This document shows positions 1 through 11,981 of a stretch of 64,000 bases of DNA, in pieces. The notes beneath the pieces are model-generated. The model did not search any database. It worked only from the letters and a program-made list of their open reading frames with translations, and was not told the origin of the DNA. Made by a program: the position numbers and the translations under genes. Position 1 is the first letter of the stretch; each line of letters begins with the position of its first letter. Origin of the DNA: Apostichopus japonicus (taxonomy: Eukaryota > Echinodermata > Holothuroidea > Aspidochirotida > Stichopodidae); the NCBI RefSeq assembly GCF_037975245.1, contig NC_092572.1:11481769-11545768 (forward strand), read 5' to 3'.

Positions 1-738
1 CCGGGTCAGGGGCCGGTTGCGGGGCCATGGTCGATACGGGGCTGGTAGGGCCCGGTGCCACGTCGGCTACCGTGGACGTCCTTTGCTCCAGCAGGGGCCG
101 TAGCAGGCCGGTGAGTTTGGATAGCCAAGCTGGTTCCTCTTCCTGGCGCCGTCTCGGGGACCGGCGCCTCCTCTTGGATCTTCTGTATCCATCGTCGGAA
201 GAGTCCGAGGACTCGTCGGAGATTGGAGAGTATCTCTTCCTCTCTCTCCGTCTTGGGGATCTTGTATGCGACCCCGATCTCTCCCTTCTGGGTCGGCGGG
301 AGGACTCTCTCTCCCTACTTTCTCGGGCCGGGATCTCCGTCGGAACCCGCCTCTCCGGCTCCCTGTCCGGCTCCCTGGAACGGGACCGGCTCCGTCTCCG
401 CGTCCCCTCGGTTGCTCTCTCTTTTGAACCCGAGCCTCCCACGGCCGGGGGGCCGCGCTCTGTGGGTCTGTTTAGCTGCGGCCTGGACTGAGACGGAGTC
501 TCCAGCCCGGCCGAGCTGTGCCTCTGCTTTGGAGGTCTTTTCTTGGCAGGAGCCTTGCCTTTGCTCCTGCCCTTCCCTCTGGCCGTAACTGATCCGGACG
601 TAGCCGGGGCCGTTAGGGGAATTCTTTCTCTTTCTCTTTCTCTTTCCTCTCTCTCTACCTCTTTCTCTCCTTCGGCCCTCTCCTGGCCACTCTCCTCCAC
701 CTCTCTCTCTACTACTCCCTCCTCCTCTCTATCTCCCG
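1..738 (-). pseudogene. Continuation of a DIRS-like ORF1, broken frames
   Basis: GC-rich DNA whose minus strand reads as Arg/Glu/Pro/Ser-rich protein in changing frames. Near the left edge one minus frame gives a sensible stretch with the motif EEPAWLSKLTGLLRPLLEQ followed by a Pro/Thr-rich tail. A purine-rich run at about 625-735 (GAGA on the minus strand) codes a charged low-complexity stretch and is where the frames disagree. I infer that it continues the zinc-finger ORF at 739-978 and that small indels have broken it. The element runs off the window edge. The overlapping plus-strand open frames look like composition artefacts. Confidence 0.35.
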
Positions 739-978
739 TTATTCCTCCGGCGCCCCGATTGCGCTCGGGATCGAGTCCAGCCTTCCCTGGAGCTTGCTAC
801 GTAAGCCCTCAAGCCACAGGTCGATGTCCTGCCACTGAACTGGTGTAAACTTAATACACACCAGGCAGGGGTCTTGTCGAGTGCAAGATCTGCATTTTGG
901 ACAAAGGTCGTGTTCGTCCCTGGCTCTGCCTGGGCGAAACATAGAGCAGTTGATGCACTTCAATGGATTGCGTGACAT
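739..978 (-). CDS. DIRS-like retrotransposon ORF1, N-terminal Cys/His-rich part
   Basis: A 79-codon minus-strand frame starting MSRNPLKC. It has a dense Cys/His pattern: CINC, then DEHDLCPKCRSC, then PCLVC, followed by an aromatic stretch (FTPVQWQDIDLWLEGL). From memory, the order C-x2-C, D-x-H-x2-C-x2-C-x2-C, then P-C-x-x-C before Trp-rich helices resembles the start of gag-like ORF1 proteins of DIRS-type tyrosine-recombinase retrotransposons in invertebrates. The stop at 739-741 lies just before the GAGA-rich low-complexity stretch, so the frame is probably truncated there by an indel. No RT or recombinase ORF is in the window. Another Cys-rich gag is possible. Confidence 0.45.
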   Translation of the reverse strand: MSRNPLKCINCSMFRPGRARDEHDLCPKCRSCTRQDPCLVCIKFTPVQWQDIDLWLEGLRSKLQGRLDSIPSAIGAPEE

Positions 979-1640
979 GCTAAATAACCGGATTAAGGAA
1001 GATTACTTCTTAGTGATAAATGAACAACAATAGGAGCTTAACGTAAGAAGGGAGAACTAGGGAGGGAATTAGGCTTAGGTGGAGCGTAGCGTAACCTAGC
1101 AACGGTAAACAAGGTAACGCTACGGGGTGGCCTAACAAGAAAATGCAAGCTGAAACGAAAATGAGAGAGCGAGAAATACATACGAAAAGAGTGAATATAA
1201 GTGAGCATTATGAATCCCCAAAAGGGGGACGAGAGAAACTAATTGGGGGAAAGAAAGCTAGTAAACAAGCTAAGAAAACACAATAATAACAACACGCTTT
1301 AGCGTGGGGAGGAATAGGGCGGGAACCTAGGCAGTTTCGCGGAACTGCTAACCCCGCCGCAAACCAACCCGAGGAGGAAACGCACTACGAAAACAGTCCC
1401 CAAAACCCTCCCTTTTTGACAAAAAGGATACTTATCGGTCAGGAAAGGACTGTCAAACTTCTAAAGATCCGAAGCTAAAAAACTTCCGGCGATCGTCGAA
1501 GAAAACCAAGACAATTTTCCAAGGGAACTATCCACAAGAAAAATATGCGTGTAGGCACTTGGAATGGTAGAATGAAAAAGGAGGAGGGACCGGAAGGGGG
1601 GTCCGGTCATAGAGGGCGCACAGTGTTATTTATTTACCAG
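979..1640. other. Probable 5' non-coding region of the DIRS-like element
   Basis: No coding frame. The sequence upstream (on the minus strand) of the Cys-rich ORF is compositionally intermediate, with direct similarity between about 1553-1575 and 1648-1668 (AGGCAC then GGTAGAATGA). A G-rich stretch at about 1579-1606 lies just before the composition drops to the AT-rich level of the rest of the window. I could not find a terminal repeat that fixes the element boundary. Confidence 0.25.
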
Positions 1641-1810
1641 GACTTTATAGGCACGGTAGAATGAGGTGCTAAGGTTGTGAGGAGACAGGTAAGCGAGGAG
1701 CGAAGTAAATACAGCAATTTGTGCCACTGAACTGCAAGGAATGATGGAATTCACAGGAATCTGCACCTGAATAATTGTTTATGGTACTGATCTCTCCAAA
1801 ATAGTTTTTG

Positions 1811-4440
1811 GAACAAGAGCCCAAGGGCACTGTGGTTCCTTGCTTGGGGTATATATATGACAATACACATAATATTATGAAGCAAGATTGGGCTGGAAAA
1901 GTCCAAGTAATTGTGGTCCTACATGTTCCCATAAAGTAACCAACACTACAGCCAACACTTTTGTGATCACAAAATGTGATCGGATTTTTTTATCAAATGG
2001 CACTTTTGAGATCTAAATATGGCGTCGAAAGTGTAAGAAATATAAGACACCTACAAGCGTGTCAACAGATATGATAACAATGGTGACCTCAGATGACATG
2101 ACCTTTAAGTTTCAAAATGTTCCACCACCCCATTCACAACTTGTCCCAAAATATCAACCATGTCACACCTTGGCATTGAGATTTAATTGCATTAAATGTC
2201 AAAAAATTAACTTTGAACTTGTATGTAACGTAAAACACAAAGGTCACCCTGAGGTCAACATGTTGACATTTTTGATCGGTGAGACGTGAATATAGCATCA
2301 AAATATAAAAATTTCAAACATTTTTTCTTTGCCCATTTTCTCCCCCCATAATACTACTTTTTTAACATTAGCTGACCTTTGGTGACCTTGGATCACATGA
2401 CCGTTAAGTTTGAAAATATTCCCCTATACCATTTGCAACTTGTCCATAAAAATCAACCTTGTCACACCTTGGCACTGGGAGTTATTGCATTAAATGTCTG
2501 AAAATTAACTTTGACCTCAAATAACTTTGCACACGAAGGTCAAATGGGGGTCAACCCATTGACATTTATGATCAGAAGGTACCTTTAACATCTGAAAATA
2601 GCATCGAAACTGTAAAAATCCCCAAAACACGAAAAGGTCACCAGAGGTCAAATTGAGGTCAAGGGTCACCCAGATGCGGGTCGGCAATTGGATTACACTG
2701 AAGCAACTCCCAACCCTAACGGACAATTTGTTCTCAAGTTGTACCAAAAATACTAGTTTTTTATCATTAATTGACCTTTGGTGACCTTGTATCACATAAC
2801 CGTTAAATTTGAAAATATTCCCCTATACCATTTGCAACTACTCCAAAAATATCAACCTTGTCACACCTTGGAACTGGGAGTTATTGCATTAAATGTCTGA
2901 AAATTAACTTTGACCTCATATAACTTCGCACACGAAGGTCACACGGGGGTCAACCAATTGACATTTATGATCAGAAGTTGCCTTTAACATCTGAAAATAG
3001 CATCGAAACTGTAAAAATCCACAAAACACTAAAAAGGTCACCAGAGGTCAAATTGAGGTCAAGGGTCACCCAGATGCGGGTCGACAATTGGATTACATTG
3101 AAGCAACTCCCAACCCTAACGGACAATTTGTTCTCAAGTTATCGTAAAAATACTAGTTTTTTATCATTAATTGACCTTTGGTGACCTCGGATCACATGAC
3201 CGTTAAGTTTGAAAATATTCCCCTATACCATTTGCAACTTGTCTCAAAATATCAACTGTGTAACACCTTGGCACTGGGAGTTATTACACTAAATGTCTGA
3301 AAATTAACTTTGACCTCATATAACTTAACGTACAAAGGTCACCTTGGGTCAACTTATTGACATTTTTGATTGATGAGACCTAAATTAGAGCATCAAACTA
3401 TAAAAATTCAAACATTTTTTTCTTTGCCCATTTTCTACCCCCAAAATACTAGTGTTTTGACATTAATTGACCTTTGGTGACCTCGGATCACATGACCGTT
3501 AAGTTTGAAAATATTCCCCTATACCATTTGCAACTTGTCCAAAAATATCAACCATGTCACACCTTGGAACTGGGAGTTATTGCATTAAATGTCTGAAAAT
3601 TAACTTTGACCTCGTATAACTTCGCACACGAAGGTCACACGGGTGTCAACCAATTGACATTTTTGATCGGAAGGTACCTTTGATATCCAAATCTAGCATC
3701 AAAACCAAGCATTTTCTTTTTTGCTCGTTTCCTCACAAAATAAGCACATTTTTTCTAATGTGACCTTTGACCTTTTGACCTTGGTTTCAGATGTAGTTTA
3801 ATCTCCTGATTCCAAAAAACAAAACGAAAAGTCTGTACAACCGTCCTAACTCCGACCGAAAAACTTTGACCTCATATAACTTCGCACATAAAGGTCACAC
3901 AGGGTCAACCTATTGACATTTATGATCAGAAGGTACCTTTGACATCTGAAAATAGCATCGAAACTGTAAAAATCCCAAAAACACGAAAAGGTCACCAGAG
4001 GTCAAATTGAGGTCAAGGGTCACCAAGATGCGGGTCGACAATTGGATGACATTGAGGCAACTCCCAACCCAAACAGACAATTCGTTCTCAAGTTATCGCA
4101 AAAATACTAGTTCTTTATCATTAATTGACCTTTGGTGACCTCGGATCACATGACCGTTAAGTTTGAAAATGTTCCCCTAACCAGTTCACAACTTGTCCCA
4201 AAATATCAACCTTGTCGCACATTGGCACTGGGAGTTATTGCAGTTTTAATATTTTCGGTTTTTGGACCATAACTGACCTTTGGTGACCTTTGTGAGCACC
4301 AAAAACAATAGGGCACACCTTCTCCATATGGCGGATCTAAAGTCCAAGTTTGACCTCAATCCAACATTCCCTTATTGAGATAGAGCGTACCCAAGCGTCA
4401 CAGACGCACACACACACACACATACACACACACACACACG
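1811..4440. repeat. TGACCT/AGGTCA repeat element, copy 1
   Basis: Non-coding interspersed element whose interior is built from diverged units of about 400 bp. Landmarks recur: TTAATTGACCTTTGGTGACCT, GGGAGTTATTGCATTAAATG, and a block with AGGTCA half sites at 2635-2668, 3035-3068 and 3989-4022. The left end contains GAGCCCAAGGGCACTGTGGTTCCTTGCTT, matching copy 2 at 45886. The right end is a (CA)n microsatellite at 4407-4440. This copy lacks the AAGCAAGGAACC terminus seen in the other copies. The open frames inside it are repeat artefacts, and one is almost identical between the two copies. Confidence 0.75.
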
Positions 4441-5263
4441 CATACTTACAAGAGCTACCCTATGGAGTCATCTACTTGAAACATACTTCAGGATACACAT
4501 TATGCCCAGCATAGCCTTGTGAATCATCCCTAATGGAGACGACATGGCATTTCATACAGCGCCCTCGATTTGTTTAACCATGTTAACCATCAACTGACTG
4601 TGCATCAACCTTACAGTGACATACCTGCAGTGACATTGTAGTCTTTGTAGGAGTCCATTCTTCAAAATGTAAGTACTTTCAAGATCTTGTTTACAATTTG
4701 GTCTTAGTAACGATAACTTCCTTAGATGATACACATTACATTGCTGCATGATTGTAGACCAGGTTAGTCCACTTTAGTTACACTTGATAATATAGGCCTA
4801 GCCTATAATAGGCCTGATGTATTACTAGGCATGATGAGTGTGCTCAAGCCTAGGTTAGGCTAGGCCTAGTCTGCTACTTTAGCACAGCCGCAGTACTTAT
4901 ACATCATGTTAGCCCTTCATTTTTCTGACAGTTGCGACCTTCATGAGTATATGTTTGTATCACGGTTAGCAGTAAGTTAAATACTACTATACTAGCTTGC
5001 AGCTAGATAAATTACTGAAGGCTACAGTAGATGTATGCCTAGGCCTAGGCTAGGTTATATATGCCTACCCTAAAATTGCATGGATCTAGGCTGATGCCAA
5101 GTCCAGCCTTTTCTCTAGCTAAGCTTGATAGGTATTCGTCGTAGTGACTCATAATCTACAGAAGGCACAAGTTAACTCCTTGTCTGGGCTTTCATTGTAA
5201 GTCTTCTAAGATAGGCTTTTAATGCATTGTGATGTAGCCTACTAAAACTTTAGTTTATAGGCC
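4441..5263. other. Intergenic, AGGCCTAG-rich palindromic stretch
   Basis: No gene seen. Between about 4790 and 5070 the sequence is rich in overlapping palindromes made of AGGCCT, CCTAGG and GCCTAGGC. The rest is ordinary AT-rich spacer. Confidence 0.4.
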
Positions 5264-5533
5264 GTGGCTATTCTTACGACTAGTCGTAACAATTATTTAT
5301 AAACTATTCTTACGACAAAGGCGAATTCAAGCGCAGTAAAGTAAATAAAGCAACTGGGCATGTAGTAGGGGTAACCCTTACCCTAAACATAACCCTAAAC
5401 CTCAATCCTAACCCTAACCGAAAATTATTGTTACTCCTCGTCGTAAAAATAGTACTCCTGGTCATAAAAATAGCAACTGCGCATGCAAAGTCGGAAATTA
5501 TTCTTACGACTAGTCGTAAGAATAGCCACTTTG
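5264..5533. mobile_element. MITE with palindromic inverted ends and telomere-like core
   Basis: Terminal inverted repeats begin GTGGCTATTCTTACGACTAG at 5264. They are mirrored at 5493-5529, ending CTAGTCGTAAGAATAGCCAC. The right end contains a perfect 22-bp palindrome (TTCTTACGACTAGTCGTAAGAA), and the left copy has one change. The flanks carry a near-identical 13-base direct repeat, TAGTTTATARGCC, at 5251-5263 and 5534-5546, which could be a long target duplication. The interior at about 5370-5420 has repeated CCCTAA-type telomere-like hexamers. There is no coding capacity, so it is a non-autonomous DNA element of unknown superfamily. Confidence 0.65.
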
Positions 5534-5546
5534 TAGTTTATAAGCC

Positions 5547-8500
5547 ATTGGCAAAGTTGATAAGGGGTATAATAGTGTAACTGTTGTTAGCCGTAGGTCA
5601 GTTATGCATCTTACATGTCATACTGGTGTATGCACATGATGGTGTAAGGATCAGGAACAGTCAGCTGTTAATGTGATGTGATTTAAGAGACTTCAGTTGA
5701 ACAATAGTTCAATTCAAGCCTTTAGGCCTGTCATAGTTGTCCATTCTCCTAGGACTTTCAATTAAGTACAGCAGGCTATGCATATGTAACAGGTGGAGTA
5801 CAAAGATAGTCTAAGACGCCATCTGTGGTGCTGTGATCTTTATTGTGGAACTTGACTTTGTTCCCCGAACAAACTCCTATTAAGAAATGAAAAGATGAAA
5901 CACGACCATAAGCAAAAATAGAAAAATAGCTAATGTTAAAGGAATAAAAAAAAGAATATGAAATGCAAAATGGGACGGAATATCATACGTTAATTACAAT
6001 GGAGTCAAAGGTCCTAGTAGAAAGCTCCTACTGTCATTACCTACATGTATGTCATACCCGTGAACTCAATATGAAGCTTATGAATCGACTATGAACCCAG
6101 AGTAATCTACGGTTTAATCACGGCCAACTAGGTATACACACTGAGCCCCCAACAACTAAGATTATACCGCACGCACTCTAGTGAACTGATGGCAACTCTT
6201 GAGGGACCCAAATAGGGCTACGAGGCATGCCACCTCCAGAGCAACCTATCACTTATACACTATAGAATGGGCAAATTATCTAATAAAGACTAGCATTACC
6301 GACTCAAGGAGAAATAATAATGCCTATCTGCCTGTAGGTTAATAACAACTCTCTCATATAAGGAACCCCCCACACAGCTCTGCTCCAAGCTTAAGGTTCT
6401 ATGAGAGGTCTCATGATGAGTTTTGCTCTCACTCCCTTAATTATATACGTTAACAACTTGATTGTCTTGTAATCCACCTTAACTACATCACTAATAATTA
6501 TAATGAAAACTTGAACCAAAGCTGTATCAAATACTGTAGCTATTCTACTTGCAATAGCCAAGATACAGTCAACCAAGCATGAAAATGAAAGTAAATGACT
6601 ACAGGTACATATATAATGAGCCTAACTTCGCAATACATGTAAATACTGCTGTACAAGGAATCCCTGCATAAAAGCATGGCAATGATAAATAAGCTTAACC
6701 CTCTTCAAACTCCTTAAAACTAGATGATCAAGTCTTTCTGAATACACAGCTTGTTACCAGGTGATCATCTTCATTAAAATGTACCCTTAGAAGAGCAGGA
6801 TACGGCAAAGTAGTTAAAGATAAATGTTTGCGATTTGTTTAGCACATGTGTTGTAATAAAAATACAATGAGATTCAGCTTTTACCCTAGGTTGAAGTTCC
6901 CCAAATCCCATCAGCATATTCAACTTGGTATTAAATATGGGTTGGTATTTACAATCTAGCATTCTGTGCCTGTCACACATAAGAGTAAGACTTTTGTTGC
7001 CAAGGATGTAAGATCTACAATGTTATAGAAAGCAAATGGTGTTCCATTTGCCACTTGTCAGTACACTATAGCTTCATGCCCACTATATTTATTTTCAAAC
7101 AAACTAGCTAAATACATTTGCATTTTAATACAAAAATTCCAACTAAATTGGCAAAGGTCCTGAATCATTATATAATACAGTATAGGATTACCAAAACTTA
7201 ATCTTTAGTTACCAACAGTGTTGGAATGTTTAATTCAGCTCTAAATACTGGTGGAAAGCACAACTATTTGCACAAGCAACATTGTAATATGATTGGAACA
7301 TATAGATCACATCAGTATGATAAATGTATTTTTGGCTTTATTCTTATGAGGATCTGTTAAAATGTCTAGCCCAAGTACAATGAATATAGCAGAGCTGCTG
7401 GCGCTCTAATTTAGACAAGTTTGAAGGTAATGAAAGGGATGCTGGATATGGGGTTCTCGTCAGCAGCTAGCTGACCAGCACGCTTGTTGGGAATCCCCCT
7501 AGTGGTTACGAAGTGTGAAGACAGCTAACCACTATATGTTAAATACAACAGGCTAAATAAAGAATAAGAATTGAGCAAGATTCAGTATGTAACTATATAA
7601 CCCCGCCACAATATTTAAGTAATTATGCAACGTGAGAAACTTGGCAAAGTACTCTTCATATGAATGCACTGTTATACAATTACAATTAAAACAGGTATCA
7701 ATTTACACTTAATTGTGGGATAAAAGTTACAATTAACTAGGGAGTGTCAAGTGGCCACAAGACTAGTATATTGTGCACATTAATAAAATAAGAGATAGGC
7801 TTATCTGGGAGGGGGGTCTGTATCTTCCAGTAGCACTGTATTCCTATCAACTGTTTGATTTGTTGTTGCTGGCTAGAAACCTCTTGACCATGTGAATTAA
7901 TCCAATAGAACATTTTATGTCCCAAAGTTATTACATTAAAGGGTAGACACCCTATGACTGGTATCCACCATAAAGGATAAAAAGGGTCAATGAATGTCCA
8001 GCAGATAACAGCAAGTATAAAAAGGTACCGTGGCTGATAGCGATAAATGAACTTCCAGTAAATACAAATCAGTTCGAATGATGTCCTTACCAACGAAAGT
8101 AGAAGATCCCGGTACAATAATATAAAAACAGCGACGACAGCTCTCAGTTCTATCAATTCCATTAGTGTGAATAGGCACAGTATCAAGATGTAAATACAAT
8201 TTACAAATAATTCCTCCAACATATAATTCCTCCAGAAAAGTTAAGATACCTTTTCATCAGACAAGTTTGACAGCTTAGTTAACAACAATTCTATATATCT
8301 ACATAGTGGACAGACTTTAACCTCAAGAGTGCCCAGATTCTACTCATGCCCTGTTGACTGGCTCACAAGAAACTGCAACTCTTCCTATAAGACTCCTGGA
8401 AAGGAGCTCCCAAACTACAGCATATAACCATGTCACCAACTTAACTTCTCTCATTGGCCCAACTACAACCACCAGTAGCAACACTATGAACCAATCAGGT

Positions 8501-8987
8501 TTAACCATCCAATACTACATTTGCATAAGAAGTTGGTAAGTTGTTTACTACAGACAAAGCAAACAGGCACAACTAAGAAAGTAACGTTTTCAAAGTCTAA
8601 CAACTACTTATCAAGAGTAAAATGAACACAGCAGATGAAAGAGAGGAAGAAGCATAAATATATCTATTTACAGTAAGTCACTATTAAAATACCTCAATAG
8701 TCTTAGCTACGCCTGTTTCCAATGCAACCTAACCTTATGTGTTATTGTTTAAGTACTCTCGTTAAAGTTTTCCCGTACCACAAAAGTGTGCCCAATCCAA
8801 TGCGAACAAGGTAATATTTGCAAGTGAAAAAAAAATTATTAATCAAAACAAAACCAGACGGTGCCATTATCAAAACATATAAAAATTCAGTCATAGCATG
8901 GTAATTTTTCTTATTTAGCTATGTTATTTCTATCTATAAGTTAACCTGTGAAAGGTTACTGGTATAATTTTGTTGCTCATATCACAG
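5547..8987. other. Non-coding, upstream of the SET-recombinase gene
   Basis: AT-rich DNA with stops in all frames apart from a minus-strand 161-codon frame at 7737-8222 and its overlaps, which I do not recognise and judge to be chance. No repeat copy or RNA gene was identified. The promoter and any 5' UTR exon of the downstream gene presumably lie here but I cannot place them. Confidence 0.4.
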
Positions 8988-9108
8988 GAAGCGATGGCCA
9001 CGTCGGTTGATGAAGAAGCCTGTGGAAGAAGCCACAAAGTTTTGTGAGCTTGGGGTTATGGGGTAGATAAAGCTGGATTTGATGTCCGCTACATAAATGA
9101 TTTCATTG
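8988..9108 (+). CDS. SET-recombinase gene, first recognised exon (frame disrupted)
   Basis: Acceptor TCATATCACAG before 8988 and donor GTAAGG at 9109. The family frame opens at ATG 9010 (MKKPVEEATKFC). After a shift of two extra bases (GA, about 9045-9046) it continues AWGYGVDKAGFDVRYINDFIG, which joins in phase 1 to the SET exon. Without correction both frames stop within the exon (TGA in one, TAG in the other). A different ATG at 8994 gives only 17 codons. Explanations are a sequencing error, a disabled allele, or use of an internal acceptor at the TTTTGTGAG just before CTTGGGG. An upstream exon may exist because the frame is open to the acceptor. Confidence 0.55.
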
Positions 9109-10690
9109 GTAAGGTACACTTGTCTTTCATAAATTGCTGTATTTACTATTCATAGCTTGTGACAAAAAACGAAAATGTTAATGAAATTTGATATTTTTCA
9201 GAGGTAACTCTGGATACAACACATTCCTAGATGTTGGAATTTTGCCCATATTACTAAACTTCCGTACCAACCTACAAGATGAATGATGTAATCCTAGTTA
9301 CCTTTGTCAAATGCACCTGAATGAGCTGAACAAATAATATGTGACATGTGCATGAAGCAGGCCATATCATCTTGTGTAGCTACATGCACAAAACTAGTCA
9401 GCTAAACTTAGAACACAATTGACAGATTGGCATAGAGAACTAGGGGCATAGCAGCCCGCAATACATTTATTCAAGCAGGTAAAAGTATGACTTCACAGAA
9501 TTGAATGAATGGAAGTGGCTGTGTACATCAGCTCTGCATAGGTTCCATAGTTCCTGTTTCTTCCTACAAATTAATTTTCTTAGCTGTTAACACCAATTAA
9601 TTGAAAAAAGCAATGGCAACTATATGAACAATATGTAGGTACTTACAACTTAAGAAGTTTGTACCCCCCACCCCCCCCCCCTCGGTGCATGCCAGTAGCC
9701 AGTATTTAAAAAGTCAAGTAACATTCAGCTTTGGTGTAACCAGCAAGCATGACTCTGATCTTACATTTTCAATCGCTTCAAGTTTGTAAAATGGCAAAAC
9801 TTCAACAAGAAGTATGGTAGGAGCTGCCTAATATAGTATGTATGTGAACACTCCTCACAGATGGTATAGCAATTACAGATGTACTGGTTAATGGTTATGT
9901 AACATTACTTTCCTTCGTCACTACTTGCCTTTCGATGGTAGAGAGCTCATTGGAAAGAAATTGCTAACTCATATACTATTGTGGTCTTGAGCTTGAAGGC
10001 TTGCACAGTTCATAGAGATACTGTGTCTATACAGGTCTGTATGACAATGCTGCTTTTGAGGATGTCCATATACATGTTTATAATTGTCATATTAACATAA
10101 AAACATATCATAGGCCTTCAGCTGCTATGATATGGTGGGCCATTGATCATCAGTGAAGACATTTTGCATATATGCAGGTGGCATACATATAAGTGAGTGT
10201 TCCATGTAGGAAATGCAAATTTATCTATTGATCTACATTTAATTTAATATACTGAAGTCAAGTACACCTCAGATAATATCCTATATATTGATATGTGATA
10301 TGTCATATCGTTTTTGCTTACATTGCAAATGTAGTAAATGCCCTATACTGTAGCTTATAATGGAACACTTCAGATACCACAATCCACATAGATATAACCA
10401 AGGATTATCCCAAATTTCAGAGAAGGAACAGAAATGTAGCGAAAAAGGAATCTTTAATCATATACCACATTTTTCAGCCAGTAAATGCTCCAAAAAAAAA
10501 AAAGCACTATGTCAGGAAGATTAATTTGCTTTCACTGCTCACATCTATCAAAATTAGATAAGCAACATAGAGCCTGAAATAAATTACCATCATGATCTAA
10601 ATAGATGCAAGTGCATTAGCAATAATTGTTTTAAAGTTAATGTTGCTGGCAAATAATGATGCACTGTCCTTTACACTTTTATATTGACAG
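9109..10690 (+). other. Intron 1 of the gene model
   Basis: AT-rich intron with a poly-C run near 9666-9680 and an A-run near 10492. I see no coding or repeat structure in it. Confidence 0.5.
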
Positions 10691-10853
10691 GTTATGGTGT
10701 ATTCACTTCCAGGGACTTCAGCCAGAAAGATTTTTTGCTGGAGTATCGGGGTGAACTAATTTCATCAGAAGAAGCAGTGAAGAGAGAAAAAACTTACCCA
10801 CTTTCAAAGGGGAGTTTCCTTTACTTTTTTAAGGACAAAGGTGTTCTGAAATG
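10691..10853 (+). CDS. SET-recombinase gene, exon with SET domain N-half
   Basis: Acceptor TATATTGACAG, donor GTGAGT at 10854, entering in phase 1 and leaving in phase 2. It encodes GYGVFTSRDFSQKDFLLEYR then GELISSEEAVKRE and SFLYFFKDKGVLKW. This is the first half of a SET domain: the GxGVF start of SET-N, then LxEYxGELIS, then the YxYFF-type strand. The pattern is closest to KMT5A (SETD8)-like lysine methyltransferases, which use S-adenosylmethionine to methylate lysine and act on chromatin in the nucleus. That function is inferred here. Confidence 0.8.
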
Positions 10854-11981
10854 GTGAGTTTTTACACATAAGTACAGTATCTTAGCTTAAACTAATTATT
10901 GTAAATAAATTTACAAGGGTGCAGTATCCTGCATTGAAACTTTGATAAATATTTCATGTGGCAGCTTGAAATCATTTGAATCAGTTTCTTTGCAATTCCA
11001 TAATAACTATAGCTGTTCATGACAAGTTGAATAAAGGTGCTACACTAGATCCTGATCAGATCCACTGATGTTATTAGACGATTATCCCTGCATGTGGTAA
11101 TAAAATGACTGATCCCGACACGTTCATACTTAGTTCATACTCTGATCCTCCTATACTTTATACTACTTAGTGTTGATGTGGTATGGAGCATTATGGAGGC
11201 TAGCAACTAACCTACAACTTAAAACAAACTGTTCACTATTCAGAGCTTTTGCTGTTGGGACAGCTTGTGTCGTATCACAAATGTCTATACAGTTACAAGC
11301 ACCAGTATTCGAAATTCTTAATTAGTCAGGACATTGTCGATATAAAATGGCTTGCAATTCACTAAAGGTTCCTCTATATTCACAGTCTTAAGGCTATGAA
11401 ACATACATATACCATTAACTATGTAGGCCTACCAGAATATGCAGCAGGCTATGACCAGGGAGTTGTTCACTAACAACTCCCTGCTATGACAAGGAAGGCT
11501 ACTTCAACACAGTCACAGTTGATCCTGAAGGGTTAACACTACACACTTGATCTTGATATCAGGATAAAATCCTGGTCTCTGCCAGCATCAAAATAGGAGG
11601 ATCAGGTCCGGATCTGAACTGCATTTACACTACAGCTGTGATGTCGATAGTCGCTGATCCTGACGTTGAGATCTAATCCAGATCTAGTGTTCAAGCACCC
11701 TGAACATTTTACTTGATTTTGCAACAAGTGACATATATATTGCAGTACTGCACTTGATCCTCATTACCAACTGTAATGTCAAACCACGTGAATTTTGTTA
11801 GACTACACTTCATTCCTGCATGTGCACTGACCTGTACACAGCTGCCTAACCATTTCTATAACCCCCTTAGTTTGTGATACATCTATTCTTGGTGCTGTCA
11901 GCTGAGGAATGTTATACTAACATAAATGTCTCTTCTTACATGCCTGTTTTTAAACTGTCTTTCTCTTACCTTTTTATTTAG
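10854..11981 (+). other. Intron 2 of the gene model
   Basis: AT-rich intron. No further exon or known repeat is visible. The segment at about 11030-11700 has several GATCCTGATCAGATCC-like and TCCTGATA-like short words recurring irregularly. Confidence 0.45.

Noticed and set aside
2059-2289. Open frame nearly identical to one at 46103-46312
   Set aside because: Both lie in the same non-coding TGACCT repeat family; the similarity is DNA-level and the frames are broken elsewhere in the repeats.
4407-4440. (CA)n tract as a stand-alone microsatellite
   Set aside because: It occurs at the same place near the right end of the TGACCT element in several copies, so it is part of that element.
7737-8222. 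161-codon minus-strand frame
   Set aside because: Hydrophobic, no family resemblance, overlapping another minus frame, and no splice or promoter support; judged to be chance.
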